A stretch of DNA of 64,000 nucleotides from Gorsachius magnificus (Eukaryota; Chordata; Aves; Pelecaniformes; Ardeidae), in contig CM067109.1 of the NCBI GenBank assembly GCA_034008185.1, positions 59,946,801 through 60,010,800 on the forward strand. The letters run 5' to 3'. Positions 39,461 through 52,152 of the stretch are shown one piece after another (within the stretch, counting starts at the first letter, position 1; each line of letters begins with the position of its first letter). Made by a program: the position numbers and the translations under genes. Below the pieces are notes generated by a model. That model made no database searches. It saw only the letters and a program-made list of their open reading frames with translations, and was not told the origin of the DNA.

Positions 39461-42024
39461 TACAAGCAAATGTACCAAAAGGAAATAAATTCTCACTGTA
39501 GAAAGAGGGAGAAAGCTGCACCCTCAGTTGAACAGATACTTACATAGTTTCTAATCTGAACTTCAGAATTGGAAACCAGATGAATCAAAAAATAAAGATG
39601 CCATGCTGCACAGTGCTGCAAAGCTTAAATGGCAATGCAATTGCAAAACATTGTAAAAAATGCAGGAATCTAATGAATCCAACTCTAATGGCATTTTTTT
39701 GAAGTGCACATTAAGAACACATAGCATTGGAAACCTGACAAGCTAGAAATCCAGTGCCACCACCCTTAACTACAAAAAGAACTTCAAGCATCACAATGAC
39801 ATCATCATTCAAAGCAGCACGTCTGTCCATACTAAAGGAGTCTGCTGAGCGGGCATGCATTTGCCTATGTACTTAATACTAAGCAAGAAAGGTTCTCTTT
39901 CTCTAGAAATTACATTAAAGAACTAGAAGCTATAAAATAAGGTAGGTTAAAACATCTAATGCTCAAGTATTGTGAGGAGAAAAACATTAAATGTTATTTT
40001 ATAGTTCTTCTGCTTTGGTTTTTTATCTATTTCCCCATGCATATTTTGCATGGGTACAAAGAACAAAAAGTTTTTTTATCCCAAATGCATACTTAACAAA
40101 ATATCTCTTCATAACTAGGCTGTGGAACATTATTTTACACTAGTAAAATACAAACATTAAATGCTATTTTATAGTTCTTCTGATCTATGCATACGATTTC
40201 ATAGTTACTCATCTGTGCAAAAATAAGTCTTTCTTCTCACTATATGCTATTTGGAACACTTACTTTCTCTCTGCTGACTTTATACCCCCAAAGAAAACAG
40301 ATCATGGAAGATGATTACTGTCAGTGTTGTCAGAGTCGAATTAACATTTCATGCTTCTAAGAAGTAGTAAAAAGTTCACAGACAACATTTAGCAAATTTA
40401 AAAATCACCAAAAGGAAAACTTTAAGGAAGTAGTACCCAAACAGCAGTGATTGCTGTTGTCTGAAAGCTCTGAAGAGATACGCTTTCACATAACATTCAT
40501 GTTGGCACCTGGAGGTCAACCAAACTGAGCAGTTCCAGACTTCAGTCAGGAAACAGTTAGGAATTGCTAAATGCATTCTTGAGCTGGGCACACCTCCCCG
40601 TGATGCTATTTATTCCTTTATATCCCACTTCTCAAAGTGTCATTTCCAGTCTTCCCAACAGCAAACAATCTCCATGGAAACACCATACAATCATTTGTGC
40701 ACTCAGAGCGATGATATGATGAGACAAAACCAGTAAGAACAACATGTTCAGGAGCAGCACAGCTGCTGTTGGCAGTAATTGCAGAGCCAAAAGATAGCCA
40801 AAATCATTGCAGAAAATTCCAAGTATAATTTATAAAGCAGAACCTCAGGACTACCTAATTCTGGAGTTAGTTTAAAAAAAAAAAGCAAACCCTTTTCTTT
40901 ACCCAGTGTATTGCTTTTTGGCACTGAAGACATGAAAGCTATCAAAATTAGGTCAAGACTTAAGACACTGAAAAGAAATAAATAATAAAAAAAAAGGTGG
41001 TTTGTTTTTTTCCCCTTCTTCAGTTTAGGCAGCTAATTTAATTTGGAGACCACTTTCTGTTAATTTAAAAAAAAATTCTGAACAATTGCTGCGTCACCTG
41101 GAGGAACTATCGTTACTGTCTAATCTTGTCAATATCCCAAACCCCTTCTATAAACAGGTATAAGCATCAGTATTTCTTGCAGACCTTTTCTCTCCTTCCC
41201 AGGAATGGCACAATTTCCAAACAATAATCCCAAGAATCAGAAAAGTAACAGCAGAATAGTGTTTCCTATATTTGACTGTCTTTTACCACAATACCAAGGA
41301 GGGCCAGGGTCATGAGAGCTGGCAAGGATCTCTACAGTCTTTCAACAACAGCCTTGAAAACTACTGACATTCTTTAACCCAGCTTACAATATTTGGGACA
41401 GCACTCTGCCTAAAAAAAAACACTTAGAATCTTCTTTAACAGCTTAGAGCATTGTGTAATTTATTTCCATGTTGCAGCTGACAGAGATATTATTGTGTTA
41501 TATTGTGTTATACAAAATACAGCCCTTGCAAAGGCAGCAGCATCACCCTGAAACAAATCCATCCATATCCAACACAAGCTCCACACGAGCAGTTCTTTCC
41601 CATTTCCCTGCATCCAGAAATAAAAAGTGATACATGAATACTATGAAAGGGAACAACCATCTTGCAGATTCTTATGGTAGCCCTCTCCTAACATACTGCA
41701 AAGGACCCTGCCAAACTAGCTGGTCTCAGCAGGCGTACACTAAATATCCCCAAACTTATGCACATAAAACAGCAGCTTACCTTGTTAAGCTGTAACTAAT
41801 TACATCTCACTCCTCCTGACATCTTTGTTTGTTTGTCCCAAGTCACGTGTTCTCCTATTCTCATTGCTGAAGAGGCACTCTACACCATCAACCACACAAA
41901 AACCACCCACACCAAACAAAGCCCCAACAGAGACACACACAAAGATAAAGAAAAAAACAGACAAGGTATAGGAAAGGGACCCTTGCTTGTTATCCCAATG
42001 TAATCAGTATGACTGGTAAGCATC
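39461..42024 (-). other. FOCAD 5' intron, mostly unique
   Basis: AT-rich sequence between the old CR1 and the 1-kb LTR. Only the 31-bp direct repeat and a 10-bp doublet (ATTGTGTTAT twice at about 41492) stand out. Noncoding 5' exons of FOCAD could be hidden here, but I cannot identify them. Confidence 0.5.
39982..40182 (+). repeat. Dispersed 31-bp direct repeat
   Basis: AAACATTAAATG(T/C)TATTTTATAGTTCTTCTG occurs at 39982-40012 and 40152-40182 with one mismatch, 170 bp apart. The sequence between the copies is not clearly duplicated. Confidence 0.85.
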
Positions 42025-43020
42025 TGTGGTGGGTTGTGCTTGGCTGGCTGCCAGGTGCACACCAAAGCCACTCTACCACTCCTCTCCTCAACTGGGCAGG
42101 GGGAGAAAATATAATGAAAGGCTCATGGATCAAGAGAAGGACAGGGAACCATCACTCACCAATTACCATCATGGGCAAAACAGACTCAACTCAGAAAAAT
42201 TAATTTCATTTATTACCAATGAAATCAGAGTAGGATAATGAGAAATAAGAACAACTCTAAAGACACCTTCCCCCCACCCCTCCCTTCCCTCTGGGGTCAA
42301 CTTCATTAACTCCCAACCCCCACCCTACCCCGAGTGGAGCAGGGCGAGTGTTCTGGTCACGCTCTTCCCTTGCTCCAGCAAGGGGTCCCTCTCACGGCAG
42401 ACAGTCCTCTACAAACTTCAACATGGGTCATTCCCACAGACTGCAGTTCTTCATGAACAGACTGCTCCAGTGTGGGTCCCCATGGGGTAACAAGTCCTGC
42501 CAGCAAACCTCCTCTCTTCACAAGGTCACAGGTCCTGCCAAGAGCCTGCTCCAGTGTGGGCTCTCCATGGGGTCACAGTCATCCACCTGCTCCATCCACC
42601 TGCTCCGGCATGGAGTCATCCCTGGGCTGCAGGTGGGTATCTGCTCCACCACGAACCCCCATAAGCTGCAGGGGCACAGCCTGCCTCACCATGGTCTGCA
42701 TCAGGGGCTGCGGGGGAATCTCTACTCCGGCGCCTACAGCACCTCCTGCCCTCCTGCTGCACTCGCCTGGGGGTCTGCAGGGCTGCTCCCCTCACAGCTT
42801 CTCACTCCTCTCTCCTTCCCACTGTTTTTTCCCCCTTCCTAAATACATTATCACAGAGGTGCTACCACTGACACTGATTAGCTTGGCCTTGGCCAGTGGT
42901 GGGTCCGCCTTGGAGCCAGCTGGCATTTTGTCCATCTAACATGGGTGAAGCTTCTGGCACCTCCTCACACAAGCGACCCCAGTAGCCCCCACGCTACCAA
43001 AACCTCACCACGTAAATGCA
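42025..43020. mobile_element. Avian ERV solo LTR, about 1 kb
   Basis: It begins TGTGGTGGGTTGTGCTTGGC and ends near ACCAAAACCTCACCACGTAA. Its inside contains imperfect direct repeats of a CTGCTCCAGTGTGGGTCCCC / CATGGGGT type at about 42390-42620, and a GCTTGGCCTTGGCCAGTGG block near the right end. I recognise this as a common avian ERV LTR; family naming from memory is uncertain. It lies about 250 bp from the FOCAD CpG island. Reading frames across it (e.g. 42348-42842) are not genes. Confidence 0.72.
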
Positions 43021-43269
43021 ATGCAGCATGCTAATGCTGAGCAGCAAAAGCACTGCTAATGTAGCTGAGCCAGAGAGGGGTTGTCATGGCTCTGAAACCT
43101 CAGATCTGGTCTATACTAGTTTACCAAAAGCAATTACGACAAGGTCAACTGAGCTAAATAACAGAAAACGGTGGCTGGGACGGCTGAGATCACATTTCCT
43201 ACATTTACTGCCTTTTGCTCATTGATTCAAACCGGTGCTCCTGCCACACCAGCAGAGTACCTGCAAACA

Positions 43270-44060
43270 CTCCCACCGCTTCCGCGTCACACGTGCGGCG
43301 CTTCACAACGCCTCAAAGTAACCAGGTTTAAATAACAACAAAAAAATTAAAAAATAAAAAAAAAATTGAGAAACCCACAGCTGAGTAACGGCAGCGGTCG
43401 TTGTTATTTCGCGGCCGGCCTGACGCCGTGCCAGTGCCACCTCCCCCCCGCCCCCCCGCGGTGACAGCCCCCGAGGCCTCGCCGGGGGCCGCCCGCCCCG
43501 CTGCACGCCCGGCCCGGCCCCGGCCCCCGGGGGCCCCGAAGAGCGGCCCGGGGGCCCGCCCCGCCCCGGTTCGGTCCCCGCACCCGTCCAGGCGCGGCGG
43601 GAGCCCAGCGCCCGCCCCGCGGCCCTGCGCCTCGGCGCAGCGGCGTCCCCCGCGCCAGGTCCGCCAGCACAGCCGCCGCCCGCCGCCCCTCACCTCGCCC
43701 CGCCGACCGACCTGCCGGCTTCCGCGGCGCCTCCCGCCCGCCCCCCCGCAACCGCGGCAGACAACCGCGGCGGACGGCAGCGCCGGCCTCGGGCTCGGCC
43801 CCTCCCCCCGGCGGCGGGCGCCTGCGCCGGGGGCCCCGGGGGGGGCGGGCGCCGCGGGGTGGGGGGGGAAGCCGGCGGGGTTTTTTTCAAACGGTGCCGT
43901 CATAGCAGGGCGGGCCCGAGCCACCAGGGTGCTTCCGCGTGGCGCGGCCGTGTGAGCGCCCCGCCGCCGAAGCTGCCGGGCGTTCCTCGGTGGCAGGGTC
44001 TGGCCGGGCTTCGCCTGCCTGCACGCCCGGGCCCCGGGCCCAGGCTGTTGTGCGGGATGC
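43270..44060 (-). promoter_or_regulatory. CpG island, probable FOCAD promoter and first noncoding exon
   Basis: There is an abrupt switch from AT-rich sequence to very GC- and CpG-rich sequence at about 43.27 kb and back at about 44.06 kb. On the minus strand a good donor (GGCGAG|GTGAGG) follows 43694, so a 5'UTR exon may end there. It would splice across roughly 7 kb to the start-codon exon. The motif GCTTCCGCG occurs three times (43278, 43718, 43931); in FOCAD orientation it contains the ETS core CGGAAG. A CACGTG E-box is at 43290. No TATA box is evident, as usual for a broadly expressed gene. The start site itself is not visible. The long open frames here on both strands are GC artefacts. 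Confidence 0.75.
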
Positions 44061-44224
44061 AGGGCATGGACCCAGCAGTCTCATAGCGCTGGGCCAGGTG
44101 CGGCCTCTTCCTTACATCCCAACTGAAATGCAGACTTAAATCCAAAGGCTTGAACAAGTGAGATAACGTGTTGAAAAGGATGAGGTAATCCATTATGTAT
44201 TCCCTAAAGAGGAAAAAAAAAAGC

Positions 44225-44912
44225 CTTTATCAGCTTCAAAATTACTGCAGAGGCCTGGGGGACAGGAAGCGCAGTATGAGTGAACAGTGTGCTGCTGCGG
44301 CCAAGGTGGCCAACAGGGTGCTGGGTTGCATCAATAAGGGCATCACCAGCAGGGATGAAGAAGTCATTATCCCACTCTACTCAGTGTTTGTCAGGCCACA
44401 CCTGAAATACTGGGTACGGTTTTGGTCCCCACTATACAAAGACGATGTGGACAGGCTGGTGGGGGTCGAGAGAAGGGCCACCAAGATGGTCAAAGGACTG
44501 GGAAGCCTGTCATGTGAGGAAAGGCTGAGAGAACTGGATTTGTTCAGCCTTGAGAAAAGGAGGCTCAGAGGTGATCTCATCACCATCTACCAGTGCTTAA
44601 AGGGTGGCTACAGAGAAGATGGAGACTCGCTTTTCACAAAGAGTCACACGGAAAAGACAAGGGGTAGTAGGTACAAGTTAATCCTGAGAAGATTCCAACT
44701 GGACATGAGAGGAAAATTTTACACTATGAGAGCAGACAACCATTGCAATAATCTCCCCAGGGGAGTGGTTGACTCTGCCACACTGGACACTTAAGATTCA
44801 TCTGGATAGGGTGCTGGGCCATCTTGTTTAGGCTGTGCTCTTGCCCAGAAAGTTTGGACCAGATGATCCTTGAGGTCTCTTCCAAGCTGGGATTCTGTGA
44901 TTCTGTGATTTA
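44225..44912 (+). mobile_element. CR1 LINE 3' part
   Basis: An open stretch encodes the CR1 ORF2 C-terminal region ([36 protein letters not shown]) and ends with GATTCTGTGATTCTGTGATT. It lies directly outside the FOCAD CpG island on the intergenic side. Confidence 0.92.
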
Positions 44913-46534
44913 ATCTTCTAAATAATTTGGCAGCCAGTGATCAGCAAGGACAGCAGGAAGACACTGGACATGAAGAATAAATGATGCTCTCTCTGCTGCA
45001 TGTTTTGCAGCTTTCTCAAAGGCAGAAGAGCAGCTTAAGCTCAGCTCTGATATATTTTGTTTAAAAATCTTTGATGGTGTTTTATAAATAAGTAATAGAT
45101 GGCTATATATTTGAATAGTTAAGAAGTCTTTATTAGTCAGTCTAGAGAAATAAAAGCTGAATGGAGAGGAGAGATTCTGTGTAGTAAACCAGGTAATAAT
45201 TTTGGCCATTGCTAGTTTTACTTGGAAACAGACAAGTGGACTTGGCTGTCTTTAGGGTTTTGTGGGCTTCACATGCTGACCAGATTAAGGGAAGACAGAG
45301 CATTTGTTTTTGGAATTTTTGTGTGGGCTTCCCCCATCACAGTAAGTTTCACTTGGTGGAACTGTAGCACAGCCAAGCATTTTCCTGGTAGTGGAGGGTG
45401 TGAGTGGGGGGCCCACCCTCTCTACCAGGGAGTGGGGGGAAAGCTGGCAGAGAGGCAGCGCAGGGCTCTTTCTGGATCTCAGTAAGAAATGCCCAGCAGC
45501 AAATGGCTTAATAAAATAGCTAATAGCACAGAAAGAGGAATGTAGATAGCAAGTAAATCTTGCGTCCCTTCAGGTAGTGGGAATCCTGCATTCATGCAGT
45601 GTTGGACAGACCCCAGATGGATTTTCCCATGGCATGCTGTACAGACCCTGTACGTGGAGAGAGATTCTTCCTTTTTGTTTGTTCAAGCTGCTATGAAGTT
45701 TTCTTACAGGAAAACAACTCTATTCGTAAGGGATGTTTGCATGAGAACTTCATGCAGCACTTTAGATAAGGGCAAGGCCATGCAGGTAGCGTACTCGCCA
45801 GCAGCCAGCGGGAGCTGCCTGCGGGCTGCTCGGTTGCAGTGCGCTGGCTGCGTTTGTCCTGTGCCAAGGGACCTGTGCAGCATAACACAGGCCGGCGGGC
45901 CACGCAGGACATGCAGGGCAGCGCAGCACAGCACAGTCCTGCACTTGCTCAGGTCAGCAGGGGTCAGGGTGTCTCTGACTCCTTGATGTACAACGGTCTC
46001 TTGGTCAGGATCAATACCTTCCACCCCCTTGATCCACATACACGTTACCTTTCCCAAAGATATGGAAAATTACAGGTTACATTAGTAACATGCGGGCTTC
46101 CCTGGCCCAAAGTGTAAGGCGCAGTAGAGCAGATGTGGCCTATTCAAGATCAGTGACTCCTGGGTTACAATGTCTTCCGCAAGACTCCCATTGCAGCTTG
46201 TCAGGTCCCTGCCTCATGTGCTGCCAGGGCAGAGGGTGTTGGGCCCAGCTACCATCACATCCACTCTTGCAGTAGGTAGACATGGGCAATGTGGATGCAT
46301 TTGGTACGCTGCTTTGTTGTTCTGCTTCCCTTTTTCCCCCACCTTGATAGAGACTGGTTTTGTTGGTTGATGCATAGCCTTTTGGCCAACCAGCTTTCCT
46401 TTTTGAAGATGCCACGCTGCAGAGCTTGCCTAGACAGGTGAAGTGTGTCTCAAGTAGCACGTTAACCAAGGAAACTTCTCAAGCCGTGTGTCAGCTCCAT
46501 GTTATACCCAAAAGAGGAGACCCCTGGTCTGAAT
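44913..46534. other. Intergenic, no gene recognised
   Basis: Between the two CR1 copies. It is moderately GC-rich from 45.3 to 46.3 kb, with overlapping short frames on both strands, none recognisable. Confidence 0.5.
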
Positions 46535-47088
46535 ACAGTGTCCCTCTATTCTCCTCTGGTGAGACCTCACCTGGAGTACTGCCTCCGGCTCTGGGGCCCT
46601 CAGCACAAGAAGGACACTGGAGCGGGTCCAGAGGAGGGCTACTAAAATGATCCGAGGGCTGGAGCCCCTCTCCTATGAGGACAGGCTGAGAGAGTTGGGC
46701 TTGTTCAGCCTGGAGAAGAGCAGGCTGCAGGGAGACCTGATTACGGCCTTTCAGTATCTAAAGGGGGCCTATAGGAAAGATGGGGAAAATCTTTTTAGTA
46801 GGGCCAGCTGTGACAGGACAAGGGGTAATGGTTTTAAACTGAAGCAGGGTAGGTTTAGGCTGGATATAAGGAGGAAATTCTTTACAACGAGGGTGGTGAA
46901 ACACTGGAACAGGTTGCCCAGAGAGGAAGTGCAGGCCCCATCCCTGGGAACATTCAAGGCCAGGTTGGACGGGGCTCTGAGCAACCTGATCTAGTTAGTG
47001 GTGTCCCTGCTCACTGCAGGGGATTTGGACTGGATGGGCTCTAGGGGTCCCTTCCAGCCCAAAACGTTCTATGATTCTGTGATTCTAT
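46535..47088 (+). mobile_element. CR1 LINE 3' part, young subfamily
   Basis: It is very similar to 26550-27081 and shares the [20 protein letters not shown] and [24 protein letters not shown] coding stretches. A small deletion near 46612 shifts the frame relative to the 26-kb copy. The tail ends CATTCTATGATTCTGTGATT-like at about 47088. Confidence 0.93.
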
Positions 47089-49842
47089 AGCTAGGCTGTC
47101 TGTAACTGTACATCACTTGCTCTGCTGAAGGGTAATGTAGAAGGTTTGAGACATATCCCTGGCAAAGACTAATTGCTATCACTGTTGGAGCATTTCAGTT
47201 TCCTCTTGATGGTAGTGAGTGGTAGAGAGCACCAAGACACTGAGGTATTAAACCCTAACTATGCCAAACTTCTCTGTAAAAAAAAAAACAAACCCCAAAT
47301 TGCCTTTCCTTGCCTGTTATTTTACCTGATTCAGCTCTCGTGGCTTAATCAATATGAATTAAAATGCATGTATTTATGATCTTTATTTTTACGTGCCTAT
47401 AAAGTGAATGCCAAATGACATTATTTCACCCCTTCCTTTTGGTTAGTTGCTCCAACAAAATCTAATAAAAACCTCAAGGTAGTTATGTATAGAAGCATAA
47501 TTCATAGTCTTGTGGGCAAAGAAGTGGTATTTCTTAGTTTCCAATTTACCTTCCATGCTCACCAAGGGTTTTTTTTGATTTTACTTGGGAGCTGACTGAA
47601 AATTACCATCTACAACTGAACTACCAACATGGAGTTTGTCCAAGATTTACTATATTAAAATAATTATATGTTATATCTATAAAGTATATATATATTATAT
47701 GTTTTTTGTAACTGAAACGAAATAACTGGTTGTACAACAATTGAAGGCTTCTTAGGGCCACTAGTACATTTTGTGTTGAGCTTGCTACATTTCCAGACAC
47801 ATGATGTCTCCTGCATTCCTGGATGAAGTACTGTTTTCCTTCTGGTTTTGTTAAGGGTGTCTGTAAGGTGCTGCTGCATTGGCAAAGGGCTTGACTGGTC
47901 ACGTAGAGCTAGAGCTGGCTCTAGCTTCTTGCCAGTGAACTTCAGACCATTAATAAAGCAGATCTGGGGCAAAGTTCGAAGTGAGTACATTTCTTTGTAG
48001 ATTTCAGTAAAAGTAATTAAATAGCTGAGTGCTATGTTAACATAACGATTATTTTACACTGAGAAAATAGTGCTAAAAGTTTGGCTGAGGATTCCTGGGT
48101 TGTATATCAGATTGAATGACAAGACGGAAACTGGCCTTCAAATGCAGACACTTTGCATGCAGAGTAAAACAGCTTTGGATTTGTAAGCGTTGTTTTATTT
48201 GACACTTTGCCTCATGGATGCAAATGGCAAGATGGGAAGTGGTGGGAGGCAGTAGCTTGTTTACCTTGAGTTGTCCAGCCCTCTCCAGTTGTACAGTGTT
48301 TAGCAGCTGGGTGATGCACTCACCCAGCCTGTCCTGACACAACATCCTATCTGCACTTACTAGGTGCTGAGGTGCTGTTCTGTACCACACAGTTCTGCAT
48401 TGCTTACCACATGCAGACCCTCACCTTTCTTCATGTGGTTAGGGTCTCCCACACCTGCCACTCCTTTAGTTAACAGCAGGAGAAAGATGTTTCTATTTTT
48501 CATAGGCTGATTTAAATATAAAAAAAAACCCAAACCCAAACAGATGAAGTCCAAACCCTTTTGGAATGAATAGATGTAAATTGAAAAGAATATTCAGATA
48601 TCCTGTTAAATAGTTTCTGTTTGCTAGAAGACCAGACATGTATCTGTGACTGGGTTTACAGTAAGAAAAACATTCCAAAACCTCCTAGAATCTCACCCTG
48701 AGATCCTGAGCACTGTTACCTGGATGGGTAACATTCAGAGGGAACAGCTAAATCAGCTGAAAGCAGGCTTTACGTATGACCAGGGAGCAGCCAGAGCAGA
48801 GTCCCACAGCACCTGGACAAGAAGAGGGCTGGGGCAGTGGCCCCGAGTGATGAGGCATGTCTGGGACCTAGCTGGGACACCGAGCCTGTGGGTCAGGGTC
48901 TGGACCAGCAAGGTACAAGGCTGGGCAAACACGGGGCTGCACTGTAGCTCAGGAAGGCCCTGGGCGAGGGCCGTGCTTAGGTGCTGCTCCTGAGCAGAGC
49001 GGTGGGGATCCCACCGAGGCCCTTTCTCACACAGCTTGTTCCCAGCAGTTGGACCCCGTGGCAGGGCATGAGCACGGACAGTCTAACCCCTGGGGAGGGG
49101 GAAGGACCCGGCTCAGGCTGCGTGGACGCCTGCTCCTGTATTCCTGTGGTTTGCTCTGAGATTTGAGTGTGCCCCGGGCATTGCTAAGTCATTTATCTGC
49201 CTGCAAAATCTCCTGGTGTTTATACATTTGCTGGTTTGTTAATCTGATTTTGGTTTCCAGCACATAAAAATGAAAATTGCAAGCAGATTTGGCTTGTTGA
49301 GGCGTGACTGTATTTAAAATAAAAGGATCACAGAAAGCTTTTAATATTCTGCAAGCTCACCATATATATTTCCTTTCTGCATTTTGAGGCCTATTATTCT
49401 TAAAAAACTCATTTGCTTCCAACTTTCCTGTCTGTAAAACTCTCATTGGCTTTGGAAGCCCACAGTGGCATCTGTGAAGAGTTTGGTCCCAAAGCAATGT
49501 ACTTGTCATCTTGCAGGCCACATTTTAAATATCCTAATACTCAATTACTTTCTGAACCAAACTTGCACAGGTCTTTCTACTACTAATTTCAATAAATGTC
49601 TTTAATTAGTTGCTCAGACTTGCTGATAATTACATAAAGCTGTCAAACTGATCTTCAGCTGTTGCAAATGAAAGTACTCCTGAAGTCTGGAAAACCTGTA
49701 TCTTTCTCTGTAATCTTAGAAATGCATTTGTGTATCATGTCATGAGAACTATTATCTATGATCTGACATAAGAGAGCTGGGAATCTTCCTATGTATTATG
49801 TTCTATTTACATTGGGTCCCTCCCATATGTGCGATCAAAATT

Positions 49843-49906
49843 GTAGAATCATAGAATGTTTGGGGTTGGAAGGGACCTTTAGAGGTCATCTAGTCCAACC
49901 CCCAAA
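49843..49906 (-). mobile_element. CR1 LINE 3' tail, minus strand
   Basis: AGAATCATAGAATGTTTGGG followed by AGAGGTCATCTAGTCCAACC is a near-consensus reverse-complement CR1 end. Confidence 0.92.
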
Positions 49907-50144
49907 AGCACAGTTATGGTTCATAACTAAGATGGGGAAGTAATATAAATAATAAATATAAATAAATTTCAGAGCACTGTTCAGATACTAATTCCAATAT
50001 TTTTATCCCATTTCACAGGTAGGAAACTCAAAGAAATGAGAGCAAAATATTTGCCCATAGCTTCACAGTGAAACTACAGCAAGATAAAGAGAAGGTCGGA
50101 GATTTGGGTTATTTCCACATATGTTTGATCCCACCTGTGTGCAG

Positions 50145-50206
50145 AAGGTTATACTAGGTGATCTCTTGAGGCTCGCTCTATCCCTTCATTTCTATGATTC
50201 TGTGAG
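50145..50206 (+). mobile_element. CR1 LINE 3' tail, diverged
   Basis: TACTAGGTGATCTCTTGAGG then TTCATTTCTATGATTCTGTG resembles a diverged CR1 end on the plus strand. Confidence 0.7.
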
Positions 50207-50659
50207 TAGTAGCATTTTCCTTTGGGGGTATTTGGGTGTGGGGAGTGTGCAGAAATATATGTATTTTTCACCAGACATAATGTGTATACTCAACATAATT
50301 TTCTCTGAAATTGACATTCAAAACCAAAAAATTGGCTTTGTTCCAATGAGTAATTTTGCACTTATGGTGTGGCTAAGATGGGGCAGGTAGACTTGCAACT
50401 ACCCTAAGAGTTCTTAGTACATGTTCAGAAAAGGAGAGCACTGACTGGGTGATTCCCACTGACAATAGGAATTCTTAAGGTTGAATGGATATTCTTCATA
50501 TTTTTCCAAAATACAGAAATAATTTCCAACTCTGCTTACTATTATTTAGACAATATACCATTAGCGTGATTTTAATTGATAGGTATGAACACCCTGTGCA
50601 CGTATTAATGTGTCAGAAACTGATATCCATTGCATCACACTGCCAGGCTCAAAGGTGTG

Positions 50660-50765
50660 TGATCTGCAGCACAACACCTAGCTGGAGACCAGTCACTAGT
50701 GGTGTACACCAGCGGCTGACACCAGGGTCAGTACTGCCTAATGTCTTCAAGAGTGATTCAGATAA
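50660..50765 (+). mobile_element. CR1 RT remnant
   Basis: The translation SWRPVTSGVHQ...TPGSVLPNVF corresponds to the CR1 RT motif [17 protein letters not shown] with a small insertion. It is short and degraded. Confidence 0.65.
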
Positions 50766-52109
50766 CCTCAGTTACAGTTTCAAAGAGGATTTCTTGGATC
50801 AGATTTTTAGAAGCAACATCTAATATCTTTCTAGAAAGCAAGAATTCTACTTCAAAGTAAGAACAGGTGTATCATACGCATACTTACTCAAACATAAAGG
50901 TAGAATCTCATTGGTGTTTTCATAACATGGGATGATCAAAGTAGCAAGATAACATGTCTTCCAGATACTCATTTGTTGTCTGTGGTGATTAATAATTATG
51001 AAGAGTCTTCGTTTGAACATCAGAATCCAAATGGGAAATTCAAACTTGATAAGGGACTTTCAAAAACTTATTACAGCTTTAAATGTAAAGTATTTTTAAT
51101 ATATTTCTGCAAATCCTTGAGGCCACCTCACTGTCCATTTTCGTATTCCCATAAGTTATGAAGTCCCTTAAAGCTGTTATTTTGAAATGATATTTGATAT
51201 TATGGCAACAACTTAATCAGTAATGATCTTCTAGATTCTGCATTCAAGATAAAAGATTGCCAGGTGCCCGCAAAGCAAGCCATGAGACTGGGATATGAGT
51301 GACTTGAAAACAGCAAACTGCATTCTACTTTTATTTACACAATGCAGCACAGCAAAACCCGTGGAGGCTTCAAGGAATACAATTAAGGATGTGATTTAGA
51401 TTCTTTTATGCCTCAGCTCCACTTTCAAAACATAGAAGTGCCTATTTAAAAAAAAAATGGTTTTCCACTTTAGCACATTTCAGTCTACAAGAGATTAACA
51501 TTACTGTCTTCATCACCCACTTGCCTAAATGCCTGGTTGTCACCTGGTAGCCTTCAGTTCTTGGATAGCTCATCTCAGAGCAATATACCTGTACAGCTCT
51601 GCCAATTGCAACTGTATAGGTATGTCAGAGAGGAGGACTGTACTGTGTCTGCCAGCCTAGGCTTTTCAATTATCGGAATAATGCTCTGTGATTCTTTTCC
51701 AAGAGCAGCAGAACCTAGTCAGTTTCTGTGGCCAAGGGTGAAGAGGTATTTGAGTATTAGGGAAAAAAAACTTATTTTACAAAATACATAGAGATTGGCC
51801 TTTGTTCCTATATGCTTGAAAAGCTCTGTTAGCTGGATTAGTTTTATAGGTAGCTTCCAACTTGGGGTAAAGGACAATACTCAGAATTCCCATGATGAGG
51901 ACAAGAAAAAAAGACAGAAAAGTGACATAGACTTCCTGGGTGCTGTGCCACCACTTGTCTTCTTCTGTGCAGTCAGAGTTAGGAAACCACAGAGAAGACA
52001 AGAATGTGGGTGATGCTTGTGGGGTACGGGGAAGCATGGATCAATGGCATGGATTAAGGCTTCCTTAGTACTTCCAGTTAATTCATCCAGACCAGCTTTC
52101 TACTTAGGA

Positions 52110-52152
52110 TTTTTTTTTTTTTTTTTTTGGGGGGGGGGGGAGGAGGGCGGAG
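52110..52152 (+). repeat. T19 run joined to G12 run
   Basis: Nineteen T (52110-52128) are followed directly by twelve G (52129-52140) and then AGGAGGGCGG. This is a low-complexity homopolymer junction. Confidence 0.95.

Larger units (their letters stand above)
47089..52109. other. Intergenic, mostly unique, with small CR1 remnants
   Basis: AT-rich except for a GC-rich patch at about 48780-49150. A 115-codon frame (48646-48993) crosses that patch but has no recognisable domain and is probably chance. CR1 tails and one RT remnant are listed separately. Confidence 0.5.

Noticed and set aside
42348..42939. Two 155-164-codon frames at 42.4-42.9 kb
   Set aside because: They lie inside the ERV LTR and reflect its internal repeats, not a gene.
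1..43694. A mir-491-like hairpin, known from a mammalian FOCAD intron
   Set aside because: I did not recognise the mature sequence in the introns; the miRNA may be mammal-specific.
43328..43955. Long open frames on both strands across the FOCAD CpG island
   Set aside because: They are Arg/Pro/Gly/Ala-rich, overlap on both strands and match no protein; high GC removes stop codons.
48646..48993. 115-codon frame in a GC-rich intergenic patch
   Set aside because: No domain, no conserved motif, no exon borders; chance frame is more likely.
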